Shown: positions 35,254 to 44,969, counted from the stretch's first letter. The stretch is 64,000 bases of DNA from Mesorhizobium escarrei (GCF_935825525.1 NZ_CAKXZT010000149.1:1-64000), one strand, 5' to 3'. Notes: generated by a model not told the origin, from the letters alone. Numbers and translations are program-made.

Positions 35254-35771
35254 ATTTACTGCTTTATATAAGACAGTTAAATGTTATCAGATGGCTTTGT
35301 AAATAGGAACACCGCATCTTTATTAGCCATGTATAAATTACCAATTCAAGCACCCTGTCGCCGGCGCGACCTCGCTGACTGCTCACAGATTGTTCTGCAG
35401 CAGAGTGTTGCGCTTGACGAAGCTCTCCTGGCCACCGGTTTGACCAGGTTATTTCAACCAGCGCGAAATAGGGTCAGCGCGTTCAGCGCACCTTCACGAA
35501 GCAACGTCCGGAGCACAGCCGGATCAATGAAGCCGTCATTGGCTCGCGGCCTCACCCAAACGGTGGCTGTCCCCGCGAGCTTTGATAAGCGGCCTTTGGC
35601 TAGAGTGCGCGATATGCGTAAGGCGAGCACCAGGCTGGCGCAGCCTACAATTGAAGCTTGTGAGGTGGCCTGAGGAGCGCGCCGCCCAGATATTTCAAGC
35701 CGGTGAGAGAGCGAACCATCTCTCGAGCCGTGATCCGACGAGCCAGATGGCGTCAAGACGAAGGAAGGGAG
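35254..35771. other. Stretch without a supportable gene
   Basis: It begins with an AT-rich promoter-like segment (35254-35340) for the leftward HTH gene. The remainder contains only short competing frames. A leftward segment near 35460-35560 (VWVRPRANDGFIDPAVLRTL) looks protein-like but is unrecognised. The last 10 bases hold the ribosome-binding site of the truncated LysR gene. Confidence 0.35.
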
Positions 35772-36188
35772 ATGCGACGAGTCCAGCTTATTACGCTCGA
35801 TTGCGCACTCGTTGTCGCCGAAGAAGGGAGTTTTCTCGGCGCTTCTCGACGTGTGGGTATCCACCATTCAGCTCTGAGCCGGCGAATTCGAGACCTAGAG
35901 CATTCGCTTGGAACGGTGCTGTTCGAGCGCCACGCAGGCGGTGTCCGACCAACCCCAGCCGGCATGAGACTCCTGCACAACCTTCGTCGCGTCCTGGCCG
36001 ATCTCGACGGCACGCTTGCCTTCGCAGAGACGACCGGAGGAGCACAAGCTGGCGCCCTGTTTATCGACTTCGATGCATCCGAGCACGCTATCGAATTCCT
36101 GCATGCAGTTGCCGAATTCGTTCGGAGCAGGCCGGATGTCGCCCTCAGCTTCATGGAAGCGAAGCGGACCGCGGGCCGCCTATCGTGA
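35772..36188 (+). pseudogene. LysR-family regulator truncated at the edge of the trb operon
   Basis: A good ribosome-binding site (AAGGAAGGGAG) and ATG open a LysR gene with a complete winged helix (RRVQLITLDCALVVAEEGSF, HHSALSRRIRDLEHSLG, then LFERHAGGVRPT). Only about 45 residues of the effector domain remain before the frame stops at 36188, inside the 3' end of the convergent DUF2274 gene. Full-length relatives are near 300 aa and commonly sit convergent to this trb operon type, so a deletion of the 3' half is likely. Confidence 0.75.
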
Positions 36189-36407
36189 CTTGGTTTGGCG
36201 TCGAGCTCGGCTGAAGGCGCGGTCCGTGGTCATGAATCGTTGCAGCATCGGTGCAACCAGCTTCGTCGGATCGGCAATGGTCTGGTCAGTCTCTTGGCCG
36301 AGCACTTCGGCATAGGCGACAAGATCGCGGTGGACAGCGGCAGGCAATTCGATCGTGACCTTGACCGGCCGATCATCGGGAATGGAGGAGAGTTTCAATC
36401 TGGTCAT
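36180..36407 (-). CDS. DUF2274 protein at the end of the trb operon
   Basis: 75 aa. It starts MTRLKLSSIPDDRPVKVTIE and has a ribbon-helix-helix-like pattern. Found as the last gene of Rhizobiales trb operons; function unknown. The ATGA overlap with trbI indicates co-translation. Its 3' end overlaps the truncated LysR frame by 9 bases. Confidence 0.85.
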   Translation of the reverse strand: MTRLKLSSIPDDRPVKVTIELPAAVHRDLVAYAEVLGQETDQTIADPTKLVAPMLQRFMTTDRAFSRARRQTKSR

Positions 36408-37618
36408 GATGGAGCCTTCGATGCGCCGTACGGCGCAAGAACTAGGTCGCGATTGACGATCACGCGAACCGGGAAACCGGGCCGGACGGTGAGTGTCGGC
36501 TGGATATCAAGTTGACGGCGCACGATCTGCTGGCCGACCTCGGACGCCGAATCCTGCGCGCTCTCGCGGATGGCTTTCGCGATATCGCTCTCATCATCGC
36601 TGGAACCAAGTTCAGTGCCGACGCCCAGCAAGGTCGAGAGCGCTGCGGCGCGGAAGAGCTGGCCCCAGTGATGGTCTACCTCGTCCTCGAGACCGGAGAA
36701 ACCTTCAGCGTCCGCGCCCGGTTGACGCTCCAGCACGATCGAGGTGCCGTCGGGCATGATGAGCCGATTCCAGACCAGCAGCACGCGGGACTGGCCGAAG
36801 GCGACCTGGCTGTCGTACTGGCCGATCAACCTCGCACCCTGCGGGATAAGGAGGTACGATCCTGTCGGGCTGTCGTAGACGTTCTGTGTAATTTGAGCGG
36901 TGACCTCGCCCGGAAGGTCGGAACGGATACCGGTGATGAGAGCGGCCGCAATGACGGAGCCGGCCTGCACGACATAAGGCGAAGCCTTCTGAGCAAGACG
37001 ATCAGGACTGACGGTGCGGCGATCCACCTCCGCGTTGACGAAGGCGAGCTTGCGGTCCTGCATGTTTTGCGCGGAGCCCGGCTCGAGCGGCGGCTGTTCG
37101 GTCGGTGGGATCGAGCCGGAAATGGTGTCGGCGATTGTCTTTCCTACGCCAGCATCCTGTCGCGCCGGGTTTGCCTGCGCATTGGTGTCAGTAAAGAGCT
37201 TTGCTACGCGCGCGGCCTCGATCTCGGCAAGCCGGCGCTGTTCGTCCGGGTCGGCGCGCGGTGTGCTGACGCTGGGCACCTCGACCGGCTGTCCGCGCTC
37301 CCGCGCGCGTAGTATTGGCCGTCCAAGATCGCCCGGCAATGGCGGACCGAGCTGGGGGATGCCAGAGTAATCCTTCGGCAGCATATCCAGGCCGTCAGCC
37401 GTCGTGCGATTTTCAATGGTGAAGAGCTCGGAGGGCTGCTCGTTGCCGCGCCGTCTGGTGTCGAGCGCCCAGATCAATGTGCCGAGGATCGCAACGCTGG
37501 CGACGCCGCCCAGCCCGATGAGTACCTTGCGCGAAAGGCGCGTGACCCTGGCGGGCTCGGGCCGCAAGCGCAGCTCCTCCCTGATGTCATGGTTTGGGGT
37601 ATTTGGGGCGTCGCTCAT
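36404..37618 (-). CDS. trbI: Conjugal transfer protein TrbI (VirB10-like)
   Basis: 404 aa. A cytoplasmic N-terminus, one membrane segment (residues about 31-51, VLIGLGGVASVAILGTLIWA), a Pro-rich periplasmic linker and a C-terminal VirB10/TrbI beta domain (SPYVVQAGSVIAAALITGIRS, then YLLIPQGARLIGQYDS and QRWGQ-like loops). It bridges the inner and outer membranes in the type IV secretion core complex. ATGA overlaps join it to trbG upstream and DUF2274 downstream. Confidence 0.93.
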   Translation of the reverse strand: MSDAPNTPNHDIREELRLRPEPARVTRLSRKVLIGLGGVASVAILGTLIWALDTRRRGNEQPSELFTIENRTTADGLDMLPKDYSGIPQLGPPLPGDLGRPILRARERGQPVEVPSVSTPRADPDEQRRLAEIEAARVAKLFTDTNAQANPARQDAGVGKTIADTISGSIPPTEQPPLEPGSAQNMQDRKLAFVNAEVDRRTVSPDRLAQKASPYVVQAGSVIAAALITGIRSDLPGEVTAQITQNVYDSPTGSYLLIPQGARLIGQYDSQVAFGQSRVLLVWNRLIMPDGTSIVLERQPGADAEGFSGLEDEVDHHWGQLFRAAALSTLLGVGTELGSSDDESDIAKAIRESAQDSASEVGQQIVRRQLDIQPTLTVRPGFPVRVIVNRDLVLAPYGASKAPS

Positions 37619-38676
37619 CGGAACAGTCCCGCCCTGCGCTGCGGTTTTCCGTCGGTGCGCACGATCCTGACGCGCTTCTCGCTTGTCTTGTCGCCGAGCC
37701 TGAGTTCGGCGGCGGCGAACAGCCGGTCGACAATGTAATAATTCTGACGCGCGCGGTAGTTGACCAGTTCAGAGCCGCCCGATGGGCCGACGACAAACAG
37801 CGGCGGCATTTCGCCCTGCGCAATGCCCGACGGAAACTCGATATAGACTTTTGCGCCGTCGTCGAAGGCGCGGAGCGGCTTCCAGGGTGCAGCGTCGCCC
37901 TCGATGCGATAGCGGAAGTTGAGCTTCTGAATGTCGACTCCGGACGCGACCGGTTGGGCAGCGGCAGCCTGCGTGTTCTGGCGCCGTAGCGCGATCAGTT
38001 GATCCTGCGGATATTGCCAGGACACGGACGCCATATAAGTTTTTTCAGTTGATCGCAGCTCGAGATGGTAGGTGCGGCGGTCGCTGTTGATGACGAGATT
38101 GGTCTGCAGATTGGGCCGCGTCGGTTTGACCAGAATGTGGACCTGCTGCCGATCCCCCGTCCCACTCTGCGTATCGCCGATGATCCAGCGCACCGTGTCG
38201 CCGGCAGCGACTGGCCCAGTGCCGACGAGTTGCTCGCCGGGCTGGAGTGCGATGTCGGTGACCTGGCCAGGTGCGGCATAGATCTGATAGAGCGCGCCCT
38301 CGCTCCAGGGATAGAGCTGGATCGCATTGACGAAACCGTCGCGGACGGGCTGCATTCGTGCAGCCTCATTGGCTTGGCTGACCCGCTGTTTCGGATCGCC
38401 CGACTCTGAGTTCATTTTGCCGCTCTCGAGCGGCTTCAACTGGCCGGGAAGCGGGAGCGGTTTCGGCAGCTCCACCACCTTCACCGGACCAGGCGGGTCG
38501 ACCTTCTGCACCGCAGGCTTGGCATCATCATATTGGATCTCGGGCGGAATGTATTTTTTCGAGGCGCAGCCTCCCAGCGCGGTCGCCGACAGCAGTATCA
38601 GGGCCAACACACGCGCCTGTGTCATGGTGCGGGCGGTGCGTCTTGTCGTTTTGCATATTCGTGGCGCACACATCAT
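37615..38676 (-). CDS. trbG: Conjugal transfer protein TrbG (VirB9-like), lipoprotein signal
   Basis: 353 aa if started at ATG 38676, which overlaps the trbF stop (ATGA). An internal ATG at 38625 would start right at the hydrophobic signal. The lipobox-like LGGC follows ALILLSATA. The VirB9/CagX domain spans the C-terminal two-thirds (AIQLYPWSEGALYQIYAAPG, NLVINSDRRTYHLELRS, with YYIVDRLFAAAELRLGDK at the end). It forms the outer-membrane part of the core complex with TrbI. Confidence 0.92.
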   Translation of the reverse strand: MMCAPRICKTTRRTARTMTQARVLALILLSATALGGCASKKYIPPEIQYDDAKPAVQKVDPPGPVKVVELPKPLPLPGQLKPLESGKMNSESGDPKQRVSQANEAARMQPVRDGFVNAIQLYPWSEGALYQIYAAPGQVTDIALQPGEQLVGTGPVAAGDTVRWIIGDTQSGTGDRQQVHILVKPTRPNLQTNLVINSDRRTYHLELRSTEKTYMASVSWQYPQDQLIALRRQNTQAAAAQPVASGVDIQKLNFRYRIEGDAAPWKPLRAFDDGAKVYIEFPSGIAQGEMPPLFVVGPSGGSELVNYRARQNYYIVDRLFAAAELRLGDKTSEKRVRIVRTDGKPQRRAGLFR

Positions 38677-39359
38677 GAAAGTTCCTTCGACCAGTTGATG
38701 GCGTTGACATAGATACCGAGCGGATTGGTCTTCAGCCGTTCGGCGTCGCGGGGTTGTTGAATCGCGATGGTGAGGATGGCGGTCCAGCGCTCTGTGCTTG
38801 CCAGACTGCCATTTTCGTAGCGGCGCTCGACCCAGGCGACGCGGAAGGAGTCCAGCGATGCCCGGATGACGCTGGAAACTTCGATTGCGATCTGGAGTTT
38901 GCCCACTTTGGCAAAAGGGTCGTTCAATCGGGCGTAATCATTGAGAGAAATGGCACCGCGGTCTGTGGTGTAATCATAGGCGCGCAGCCAGTTCTGACGA
39001 ACGATGACTGGGTCGACCGGAATGCTCCTGACCTGTTCTATGAACCGGGCGAGATGCCATGCGATCTGCGGGTCGTTCGGCCGATAGTCGGCAACGGCCG
39101 GGGCGATCGCTTGCGCCTCGCCGAGCTTGTCGACTTGTACGACCCAGGGAACCACGGAGCCGCGCGACGACTGCCAAACCAGCGCGGATGCGAAGCTGCC
39201 GGCCAGCACGAGTGAACCAAATGCCATCAGCCGCCAGTTTTTCGCCTGCACGCGGGCCGAGCCGATGCGCTCGTCCCAGACCTGCGCTGCGCGCTGATAC
39301 GGTGTCTCCGGTTCTGGCGTACGCGCATAGCGCACCGACGGTCGTCTGAAGAGGTTCAT
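38673..39359 (-). CDS. trbF: Conjugal transfer protein TrbF (VirB8-like)
   Basis: 228 aa. An N-terminal cytoplasmic segment (TPYQRAAQVWDERIGSARVQ) precedes one membrane helix (MAFGSLVLAGSFASALVW) and a VirB8 periplasmic domain with RQNWLRAYDYTTDRGAISLN. It nucleates assembly of the secretion channel. ATGA overlaps on both sides. Confidence 0.92.
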   Translation of the reverse strand: MNLFRRPSVRYARTPEPETPYQRAAQVWDERIGSARVQAKNWRLMAFGSLVLAGSFASALVWQSSRGSVVPWVVQVDKLGEAQAIAPAVADYRPNDPQIAWHLARFIEQVRSIPVDPVIVRQNWLRAYDYTTDRGAISLNDYARLNDPFAKVGKLQIAIEVSSVIRASLDSFRVAWVERRYENGSLASTERWTAILTIAIQQPRDAERLKTNPLGIYVNAINWSKELS

Positions 39360-40723
39360 CTGCGGTCATCCTGATCGAGAGGGACGTTCATGGAGCCACC
39401 ACCGTGATCGCCGGAGCGCACGGAATGGGCGGCGACGCTGGCGCCGTGGCTCATTGCGCTGCTGCGCTTCATGCGCGCCGCCCAGGCCGGCGGTGCCGAG
39501 GAAGCCGAAGAAGCGGCGATGGAAGCGTCGTCGGCCGCAGCGGCGACGGGTGACTGGCCGCCAGTGTCAGTCCATGCTCTGGCCTGGCCGGTCCGGTAGC
39601 TGGTGCGGATGGTTTCAGCGGCGCGTGACGCGGCGCGCTTCATCGGCTGAGCGGCGGCGCCTGCGCCGGCACTCGCAACACCGGCTAAGCCCGCGGCGAC
39701 GGTTCCGGCACCGGATTGGCCGGAGGTGGAGGCAGCAAGGCCATAGGCGGCCGAGGTGCTGCCCGCTAGGTGCGCTCCGCCGCGCGCGGCCGACGCTGTC
39801 ATGCGCCCGCCGGTTTCGATAGTACGTGCGGCGCCGCTCAGCCCGGCACGCGCGCCCATATAGCCGGCCGCACCAAGTCCGACAGCGGCGAGACCCGTTC
39901 CCACTGCCGCACCCGCTCCGAGCTGCGGCGCGCCGGACACGAGGCCGGTGGCGATACCGGGGCCGAAGATCGACAGGCCCATCAGTGCCAGCGCGCCGAG
40001 CACGAGCGACAGCGCGTCCGTGATGGTCGGCTGCTCGCCGAAACCGGCGGTGAATTCGCCGAACAGGCCCGAGCCGATGCCGACGATGACGGCAAGCACG
40101 AGGATTTTCACGCCCGACGCGACGATGTTGCCGAGCACCTTTTCGGCGAGGAAGGCGGTTTTGTTGAACAGTGCGAAGGGGATGAGCACGAAGCCGGCCA
40201 GCGTCGTCAGCTTGAATTCTATGAGCGTCACGAAGATTTGGACGGCGAGAATGAAGAAGGCGATCAATACGATCGCCCAAGCGATCATGAGCACCATGAT
40301 CTGTACGAAGTTCTCGAAGAACGAGACGTAGCCCATCAGTTCGCCGGCGGCCTCGAGAATGGGATTGCCGGCGTCTATGCCGACTTGGGCGACACGTCCT
40401 GGCTGCAGCAGTGCGGAGCCAGAAAGTGCCGATCCTCCGGCCTTCAGGCCGAGCCCCGAAAAGCTCTCGAAGACGATGCCGGCCAGACGATTGAAGTTGC
40501 CGATGATGAAGGCGAAGAAGCCGATATAGATCGTCTTCTTCACCAGCCGATGCAGCACGTCTTCGTCGGCGCCCCAGGCCCAGAACAGGCCAGCCAGCGT
40601 GACGTCAATGACGATCAAGGTGGAGGTGAGGAATGCGACTTCCCCACCAAGCAGGCCGAAGCCGCTATCGATATAGCGGGTGAAAGTCTCCAGGAAACGG
40701 TCGATGACGCCTGTGTCGTTCAT
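39356..40723 (-). CDS. trbL: Conjugal transfer protein TrbL (VirB6-like)
   Basis: 455 aa from the ATG at 40723, which overlaps the TrbK-alt stop (ATGA); an upstream in-frame start would add 52 residues unlike the family. Polytopic inner-membrane protein: an N-terminal segment (MNDTGVIDRFLETFTRYIDS) is followed by about six hydrophobic helices up to residue 290, then a long Ala/Gly/Ser-rich, low-complexity C-terminus. It is the VirB6-type channel component. Confidence 0.92.
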   Translation of the reverse strand: MNDTGVIDRFLETFTRYIDSGFGLLGGEVAFLTSTLIVIDVTLAGLFWAWGADEDVLHRLVKKTIYIGFFAFIIGNFNRLAGIVFESFSGLGLKAGGSALSGSALLQPGRVAQVGIDAGNPILEAAGELMGYVSFFENFVQIMVLMIAWAIVLIAFFILAVQIFVTLIEFKLTTLAGFVLIPFALFNKTAFLAEKVLGNIVASGVKILVLAVIVGIGSGLFGEFTAGFGEQPTITDALSLVLGALALMGLSIFGPGIATGLVSGAPQLGAGAAVGTGLAAVGLGAAGYMGARAGLSGAARTIETGGRMTASAARGGAHLAGSTSAAYGLAASTSGQSGAGTVAAGLAGVASAGAGAAAQPMKRAASRAAETIRTSYRTGQARAWTDTGGQSPVAAAADDASIAASSASSAPPAWAARMKRSSAMSHGASVAAHSVRSGDHGGGSMNVPLDQDDRR

Positions 40724-41088
40724 GGAGCCACCGTACTCGGGCGAAGTTGGTCTTCCGCGGCGGGCCACGTAGACGGCCGCACCGGCAGGAGCCGGCTCTG
40801 GTCTTCTTCGGTCGATGGAGGCACGTATGGTGCTGCGGGCCGGGAGGGGCGCAGGAAACGCCGGCGGTTTTCTGCCCAAGCCTTTGCGCAGGCCTCATCG
40901 GCAATTGCGGCCATGCCGATGTTCCGGCATCGGGCAAGTTCGATTTTGGCCGGCTCGCCGCCCGGATGTGCGGAGCGCGGGGAGGACGCGTCCTGCAAGC
41001 CGTCGCCGCGCAACGCCATGAAGGCGGCGGTCATGGCGGCGCCAAGGGCAAGAACGACCGTCATCCGGGCGGCGATCTTAAGATTCAT
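40720..41088 (-). CDS. Putative entry-exclusion protein TrbK-alt
   Basis: 122 aa. N-terminal membrane/signal segment (residues about 9-26), then a short conserved core (ELARCRNIGMAAIADEACAK, then AWAENRRRFL), which is the hallmark of TrbK-alt proteins in alphaproteobacterial trb operons, and a Pro-rich tail. The role in surface or entry exclusion is assigned by position between trbJ and trbL, not by similarity to RP4 TrbK. Confidence 0.85.
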   Translation of the reverse strand: MNLKIAARMTVVLALGAAMTAAFMALRGDGLQDASSPRSAHPGGEPAKIELARCRNIGMAAIADEACAKAWAENRRRFLRPSRPAAPYVPPSTEEDQSRLLPVRPSTWPAAEDQLRPSTVAP

Positions 41089-41100
41089 GCGACTCTCGCC

Positions 41101-41847
41101 TCAGTCGTGGAACATCTTTACGGCTGACGGGCTGTAGCTGCTGCCCGTCATGAAGCGGCTGAACTGCTCTCGTGCCTGCTCCTGCGCTGCGGCCTTGCTT
41201 GCCTGATCAAGGGCTTCAGCCCTTCCTTGCGCGGCCAGCATCGCGGTGAGGTCGGCAAACTGCTTCGCCTGCACGGCGAGAAGCTGGTTGCCGGCTTGCG
41301 TCGCCTGCAGGACGCCGACAGCTGACTGGCTGGCGCCGACCAGCGAACTGGTCTGCTCCTGGGTCCCCTCGATGTTATCGACGGCGACGGCGCCGGCCTT
41401 CAGCGAATGCTCAAAAGCCGACACGGAGGTCTGCCAGCGTTGACGCGCGCCATCGACAAGCTGCTGGCTGGAAAGGTCCGATCCGAGCTGCTGGTAGATC
41501 GAATTAAACTGGCTCTCGATATCCTGGACGCTGTAGGCGAGCTTGTTTGCTTCGCCGAGCAGGCTTTTCATCTGCGAGAAGTTGCCTTCGATCTGGCCAA
41601 GCAGCGAGGTCGGCAATGAAGTGAGGTTCTTCGCCTGATTGATCAGCATCTGTGCTTCGTTGTGAAGCGAGGTGATCTGATTGTTGATCTGCTCCAGGGC
41701 TCGTGATGCCGAAAGCAGGTTTTCGGCATAGTTCCTGGGATCGAATACGATCAGCGCCGATGCCGAACTTGATGATAACGCAACGGCGACGGCGATCGCA
41801 CCAGCCGCCATGCGACGGATAAGGCAACGTGCAGGAATGGATCTCAT
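41101..41847 (-). CDS. trbJ: Conjugal transfer protein TrbJ (VirB5-like)
   Basis: 248 aa with a signal peptide (residues about 1-33) and a long helical coiled-coil body (NLLSASRALEQINNQITSLH, NEAQMLINQAKNL), typical of TrbJ/VirB5 minor pilus proteins. Its start overlaps the trbE stop (ATGA). Confidence 0.92.
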   Translation of the reverse strand: MRSIPARCLIRRMAAGAIAVAVALSSSSASALIVFDPRNYAENLLSASRALEQINNQITSLHNEAQMLINQAKNLTSLPTSLLGQIEGNFSQMKSLLGEANKLAYSVQDIESQFNSIYQQLGSDLSSQQLVDGARQRWQTSVSAFEHSLKAGAVAVDNIEGTQEQTSSLVGASQSAVGVLQATQAGNQLLAVQAKQFADLTAMLAAQGRAEALDQASKAAAQEQAREQFSRFMTGSSYSPSAVKMFHD

Positions 41848-44339
41848 GAGGGAACCTCCTTTGCGGATTGGTCGATGACGTTAGTGAGATCGGGAATGAG
41901 GCCGGCCGCCCAGGAAAGACCGCGGTTCGTAAGCCAGGCCTTGAGGAAGTGCCGCCTGTCGCCCTCGGCGATGATTGCGTCGATTGCCGCCTGGTCAGAC
42001 TTCGAAGATGCAGCACAGAGCGCCAGCGCGACCGGACCAAGGCCTAGTTCGAACAGCCGGTTGCCACGCCGCGACTGGCAGTAGTAATCGCGCTTCGGCG
42101 TCGCCCTGGCCACGATCTCGATCTGGCGGTCGTTCAGGCCGAAGCGGCGATAGATCGTGGTAATCTGCGGTTCTATGGCGCGCTCGTTGGGAAGGAAGAG
42201 GCGCGTGGGGCAGCTCTCGACGATGGCCGGCGCGATCGTGCTGCCGGCGATGTCCGACAGCGACTGTGTGGCGAAGATGACGGAAGCGTTTTTCTTCCTG
42301 AGCGTCTTCAGCCACTCACGCAGCTGTTCGGCAAACCCGCCATCGTCCAGCGCAAGCCAGCCCTCATCGATGATGAGCAGTGTCGGGCGGCCGTCCATAC
42401 GCTGCTCGATGCGGTGGAAGAGATAGGCGAGCACGGCCGGCGCGGCTCCGGTGCCGATCAGCCCTTCGGTCTCGAATGCCTGGACCGATGCTTGACCGAG
42501 GCGCTCGTGCTCGGCGTCGAGCAGCCGGCCGTAGGGACCGCCTATGCAATAGGTCCGCAACGCCTGCTTCAGCGCCGACGATTGCAAGAGGACGGAAAGA
42601 CCGGTCAGCGTCCGCTCCTCGACCGGGGCGGAGGCGAGCGAGGTCAGCGCCGACCAGAGATATTCCCTTACCTCCGGCGTGATTGGGATGCCCTCGCGCA
42701 AAAGAATGTCAACGAGCCAATCGGCCGCCCATGCGCGCTCGGATGTCTGATGAACGTTGGCAAGCGGCTGCAACGCAACGGCATTGATGTCGTCTGACAG
42801 ATTTGTCAGAGCGAGCGGATGGTCACGCCCCTGCCCGCTTGAAGCGTTGCTGCCAAGATTGTGCCAGTCGCCATCCATAGCCAGCATGGCCGCACGGATC
42901 GAGCCACCGAAGTCGAAGGCAAAAATCTGATTGTTCTCGTAGCGCCGGAATTGCAGTGCCATCATTGCCAACAGGACCGACTTGCCGGCCCCTGTTGGGC
43001 CGACAACGAGGGTGTGACCGACATCGCCAACATGCAGGCTGAACCGGAATGGCGTGGCGCCTTCGGTTCTCGCGAAGAACAGCGGCGGCGCGCCAAAATG
43101 CTCGTCCTCGACCGGACCTGCCCAGACGGCAGAGAGCGGGATCATGTGAGCGAGGTTTAGGGTCGACAGCGGCGGCTGGCGCACATTCGCGTAGGCGTGA
43201 CCAGGGATGCTGCCAAGCCATGCCTCGATGGCATTGACGCGTTCGGCAATGGACGTGAAGTCCCTGCCCTGGATGATCTTTTCCACCAGCCGCAGCTTTT
43301 CGTTGGCGATCGACGGATCGGCATCCCAAACCGTCACGGTAGCTGTGACATAGGTTTCGCCGATCTGGTCGGAGCCCAGGTCCTGCAGCGCTGCGTCGGC
43401 ATCGGCCGCCTTGTTCGCGGCGTCGGTGTCGAGAAGGACGGACGCCTCGTTGGTCATCACCTCCTTGAGGATCGCTGCGATTGACTTGCGTTTGGCAAAC
43501 CACTGGCGGCGGATCTTCGTCACCAACTTAGTCGCGTCAGTCTTGTCGAGCATGATTGCCCGCGTCGACCAGCGGTAAGGGAAAGCGAGCCGATTGAGAT
43601 CATCGAGGATCCCCGGAAAAGTGGTCGTCGGGAATCCGGTGATGGTGAGGATGCGCAGATGGACATCGCCGAGCCGCGGCTCAAGCCCGCCGGCGAACGG
43701 CTGATCAAGAAGCAGCGCGTCCAAGTGCATCGGCGTTTCTGGGATTCGAACCCGATGGCGCTTGGTGGAAATGCAGGAATGCAGATAGGTGAGCGTCTCG
43801 GCGTCATCGAGCCAGGCGGCTTCGGGGACAAACCCTTCGAGCAGGTTCAGCATGCGGTCGGTGCGGTCGACAAAACTCTTCAGGAGTTCCCACGGATCGA
43901 CGCCGCTTTTGTCCCGGCCTTCGTAAAGCCAGCTCTCCATCCGGGATGCTTCCTCAGCGGGCGGCAACCAGACGAAGGTGAGGAAATAGCTGCTCTCGAA
44001 CAGCACACCGGAGGCTTCAAACTGCTCGCGCCGCTCAAGGTCGAAGAGTGCAGATGCGCTATCGGGAAAACTGCTGTTGGGATAGTCGGTGGCTGGGTTG
44101 CGTTGTGCCTCGACAAAAATAGCCCAGCCGGAGCCAAGACGGCGCAGCGCGTTATTCAGCCGCGCCGTGGTGCCGACCAGTTCGGCCGGCGTGGCAGAGT
44201 CCAGATCGGGACCGCGAAAGCGCGCCGTTCGTTGAAAACTGCCGTCCTTGTTGAGTATCACACCCGGCGCCACCAGGGCGGCCCAGGGCAGATAGTCGGC
44301 GAGCGTGGACGAGCGCTTGCGGTACTCGGCGAGGTTCAT
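41844..44339 (-). CDS. trbE: Conjugal transfer ATPase TrbE (VirB4-like)
   Basis: About 831 aa from the ATG at 44339 (a tandem ATG lies at 44342; MNLAEYRKRS is the usual start). Walker A GPTGAGKSV near residue 446 and Walker B LLIIDEGWLALDD near 656. The N-terminal CagE/TrbE domain is present. This is the energising ATPase for pilus assembly. It starts 17 bases after trbD and overlaps trbJ. Confidence 0.94.
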   Translation of the reverse strand: MNLAEYRKRSSTLADYLPWAALVAPGVILNKDGSFQRTARFRGPDLDSATPAELVGTTARLNNALRRLGSGWAIFVEAQRNPATDYPNSSFPDSASALFDLERREQFEASGVLFESSYFLTFVWLPPAEEASRMESWLYEGRDKSGVDPWELLKSFVDRTDRMLNLLEGFVPEAAWLDDAETLTYLHSCISTKRHRVRIPETPMHLDALLLDQPFAGGLEPRLGDVHLRILTITGFPTTTFPGILDDLNRLAFPYRWSTRAIMLDKTDATKLVTKIRRQWFAKRKSIAAILKEVMTNEASVLLDTDAANKAADADAALQDLGSDQIGETYVTATVTVWDADPSIANEKLRLVEKIIQGRDFTSIAERVNAIEAWLGSIPGHAYANVRQPPLSTLNLAHMIPLSAVWAGPVEDEHFGAPPLFFARTEGATPFRFSLHVGDVGHTLVVGPTGAGKSVLLAMMALQFRRYENNQIFAFDFGGSIRAAMLAMDGDWHNLGSNASSGQGRDHPLALTNLSDDINAVALQPLANVHQTSERAWAADWLVDILLREGIPITPEVREYLWSALTSLASAPVEERTLTGLSVLLQSSALKQALRTYCIGGPYGRLLDAEHERLGQASVQAFETEGLIGTGAAPAVLAYLFHRIEQRMDGRPTLLIIDEGWLALDDGGFAEQLREWLKTLRKKNASVIFATQSLSDIAGSTIAPAIVESCPTRLFLPNERAIEPQITTIYRRFGLNDRQIEIVARATPKRDYYCQSRRGNRLFELGLGPVALALCAASSKSDQAAIDAIIAEGDRRHFLKAWLTNRGLSWAAGLIPDLTNVIDQSAKEVPS

Positions 44340-44355
44340 CATGGCGAAAAATCTC

Positions 44356-44619
44356 TCAGCAGCCGAGATGGGCGGGATAGCGCAGGTGCCGGCGAACGAC
44401 ATCGACGAACTGCGCGTCGCGCCTGGCGGCCCAGACGGCCGCAAAATGGCCAATCGCCCAGATGACCAGTCCGGCAATCCAGAGCCTCAGGCCCAGGCCG
44501 ACCGCGCCAGCCAGGGTGCCATTGGCTATGGCGACTGCGCGGGGCGCGCCGCCGAGCAGGATCGGTTCGGTGAGCGCGCGATGCACCGGCGCGAAGAAAC
44601 CGCGGATGTCCTCATCCAT
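44356..44619 (-). CDS. trbD: Conjugal transfer protein TrbD (VirB3-like)
   Basis: 87 aa from the ATG at 44619, whose first base is the last base of the trbC stop (TGATG). It starts MDEDIRGFFAPVHRALTEPI, followed by one or two membrane helices (LGLRLWIAGLVIWAIGHFAA). VirB3-type inner-membrane protein that works with TrbE. Confidence 0.92.
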   Translation of the reverse strand: MDEDIRGFFAPVHRALTEPILLGGAPRAVAIANGTLAGAVGLGLRLWIAGLVIWAIGHFAAVWAARRDAQFVDVVRRHLRYPAHLGC

Positions 44620-44969
44620 CAGATCAGCGCTCCGCCGCCGAAGGAGAAGAACGAGAGAAAGAAAGAACTCGCCGCGAAGGCAATCGACAGCCCGAACACG
44701 ATCTGGATCAGCCGGCGAAATCCGCCCGACGTGTCGCCGAAGGCGAGCGACAGGCCGGTGACGATGATGATGATCACCGCCACGATCTTGGCAACCGGGC
44801 CCTCGATCGATTCGAGGATCTGTTGAAGCGGCTCCTCCCACGGCATGGAGGACCCGGCTGCATATGCGGGCGCGATCATCATGGTCATGACCGCAGCAGT
44901 CGACGCAGCCAGCGGCAGCACCGCACTAAACCTCGGGCTATAGGATGAAGTGAAGCGGATCGGATTCAT
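44619..44969 (-). CDS. trbC: Conjugal transfer pilin TrbC (VirB2-like)
   Basis: 116 aa from the ATG at 44969, which has GGAG upstream and lies 32 bases inside the 3' end of trbB. A long signal peptide ends near AYAAGSS. Two hydrophobic helices follow (KIVAVIIIIVTGLSLAFG and IVFGLSIAFAASSFFLSFF), as in VirB2/TrbC pilins. A longer frame upstream overlaps trbB and does not look like the family. Confidence 0.9.
   Translation of the reverse strand: MNPIRFTSSYSPRFSAVLPLAASTAAVMTMMIAPAYAAGSSMPWEEPLQQILESIEGPVAKIVAVIIIIVTGLSLAFGDTSGGFRRLIQIVFGLSIAFAASSFFLSFFSFGGGALI

Noticed and set aside
39770..41137. Rightward 455-codon frame across trbL/trbK-alt
   Set aside because: Complement of GC-rich trbL. 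Its charged composition and lack of motifs, and the perfect trb gene order on the other strand, mark it as a shadow.
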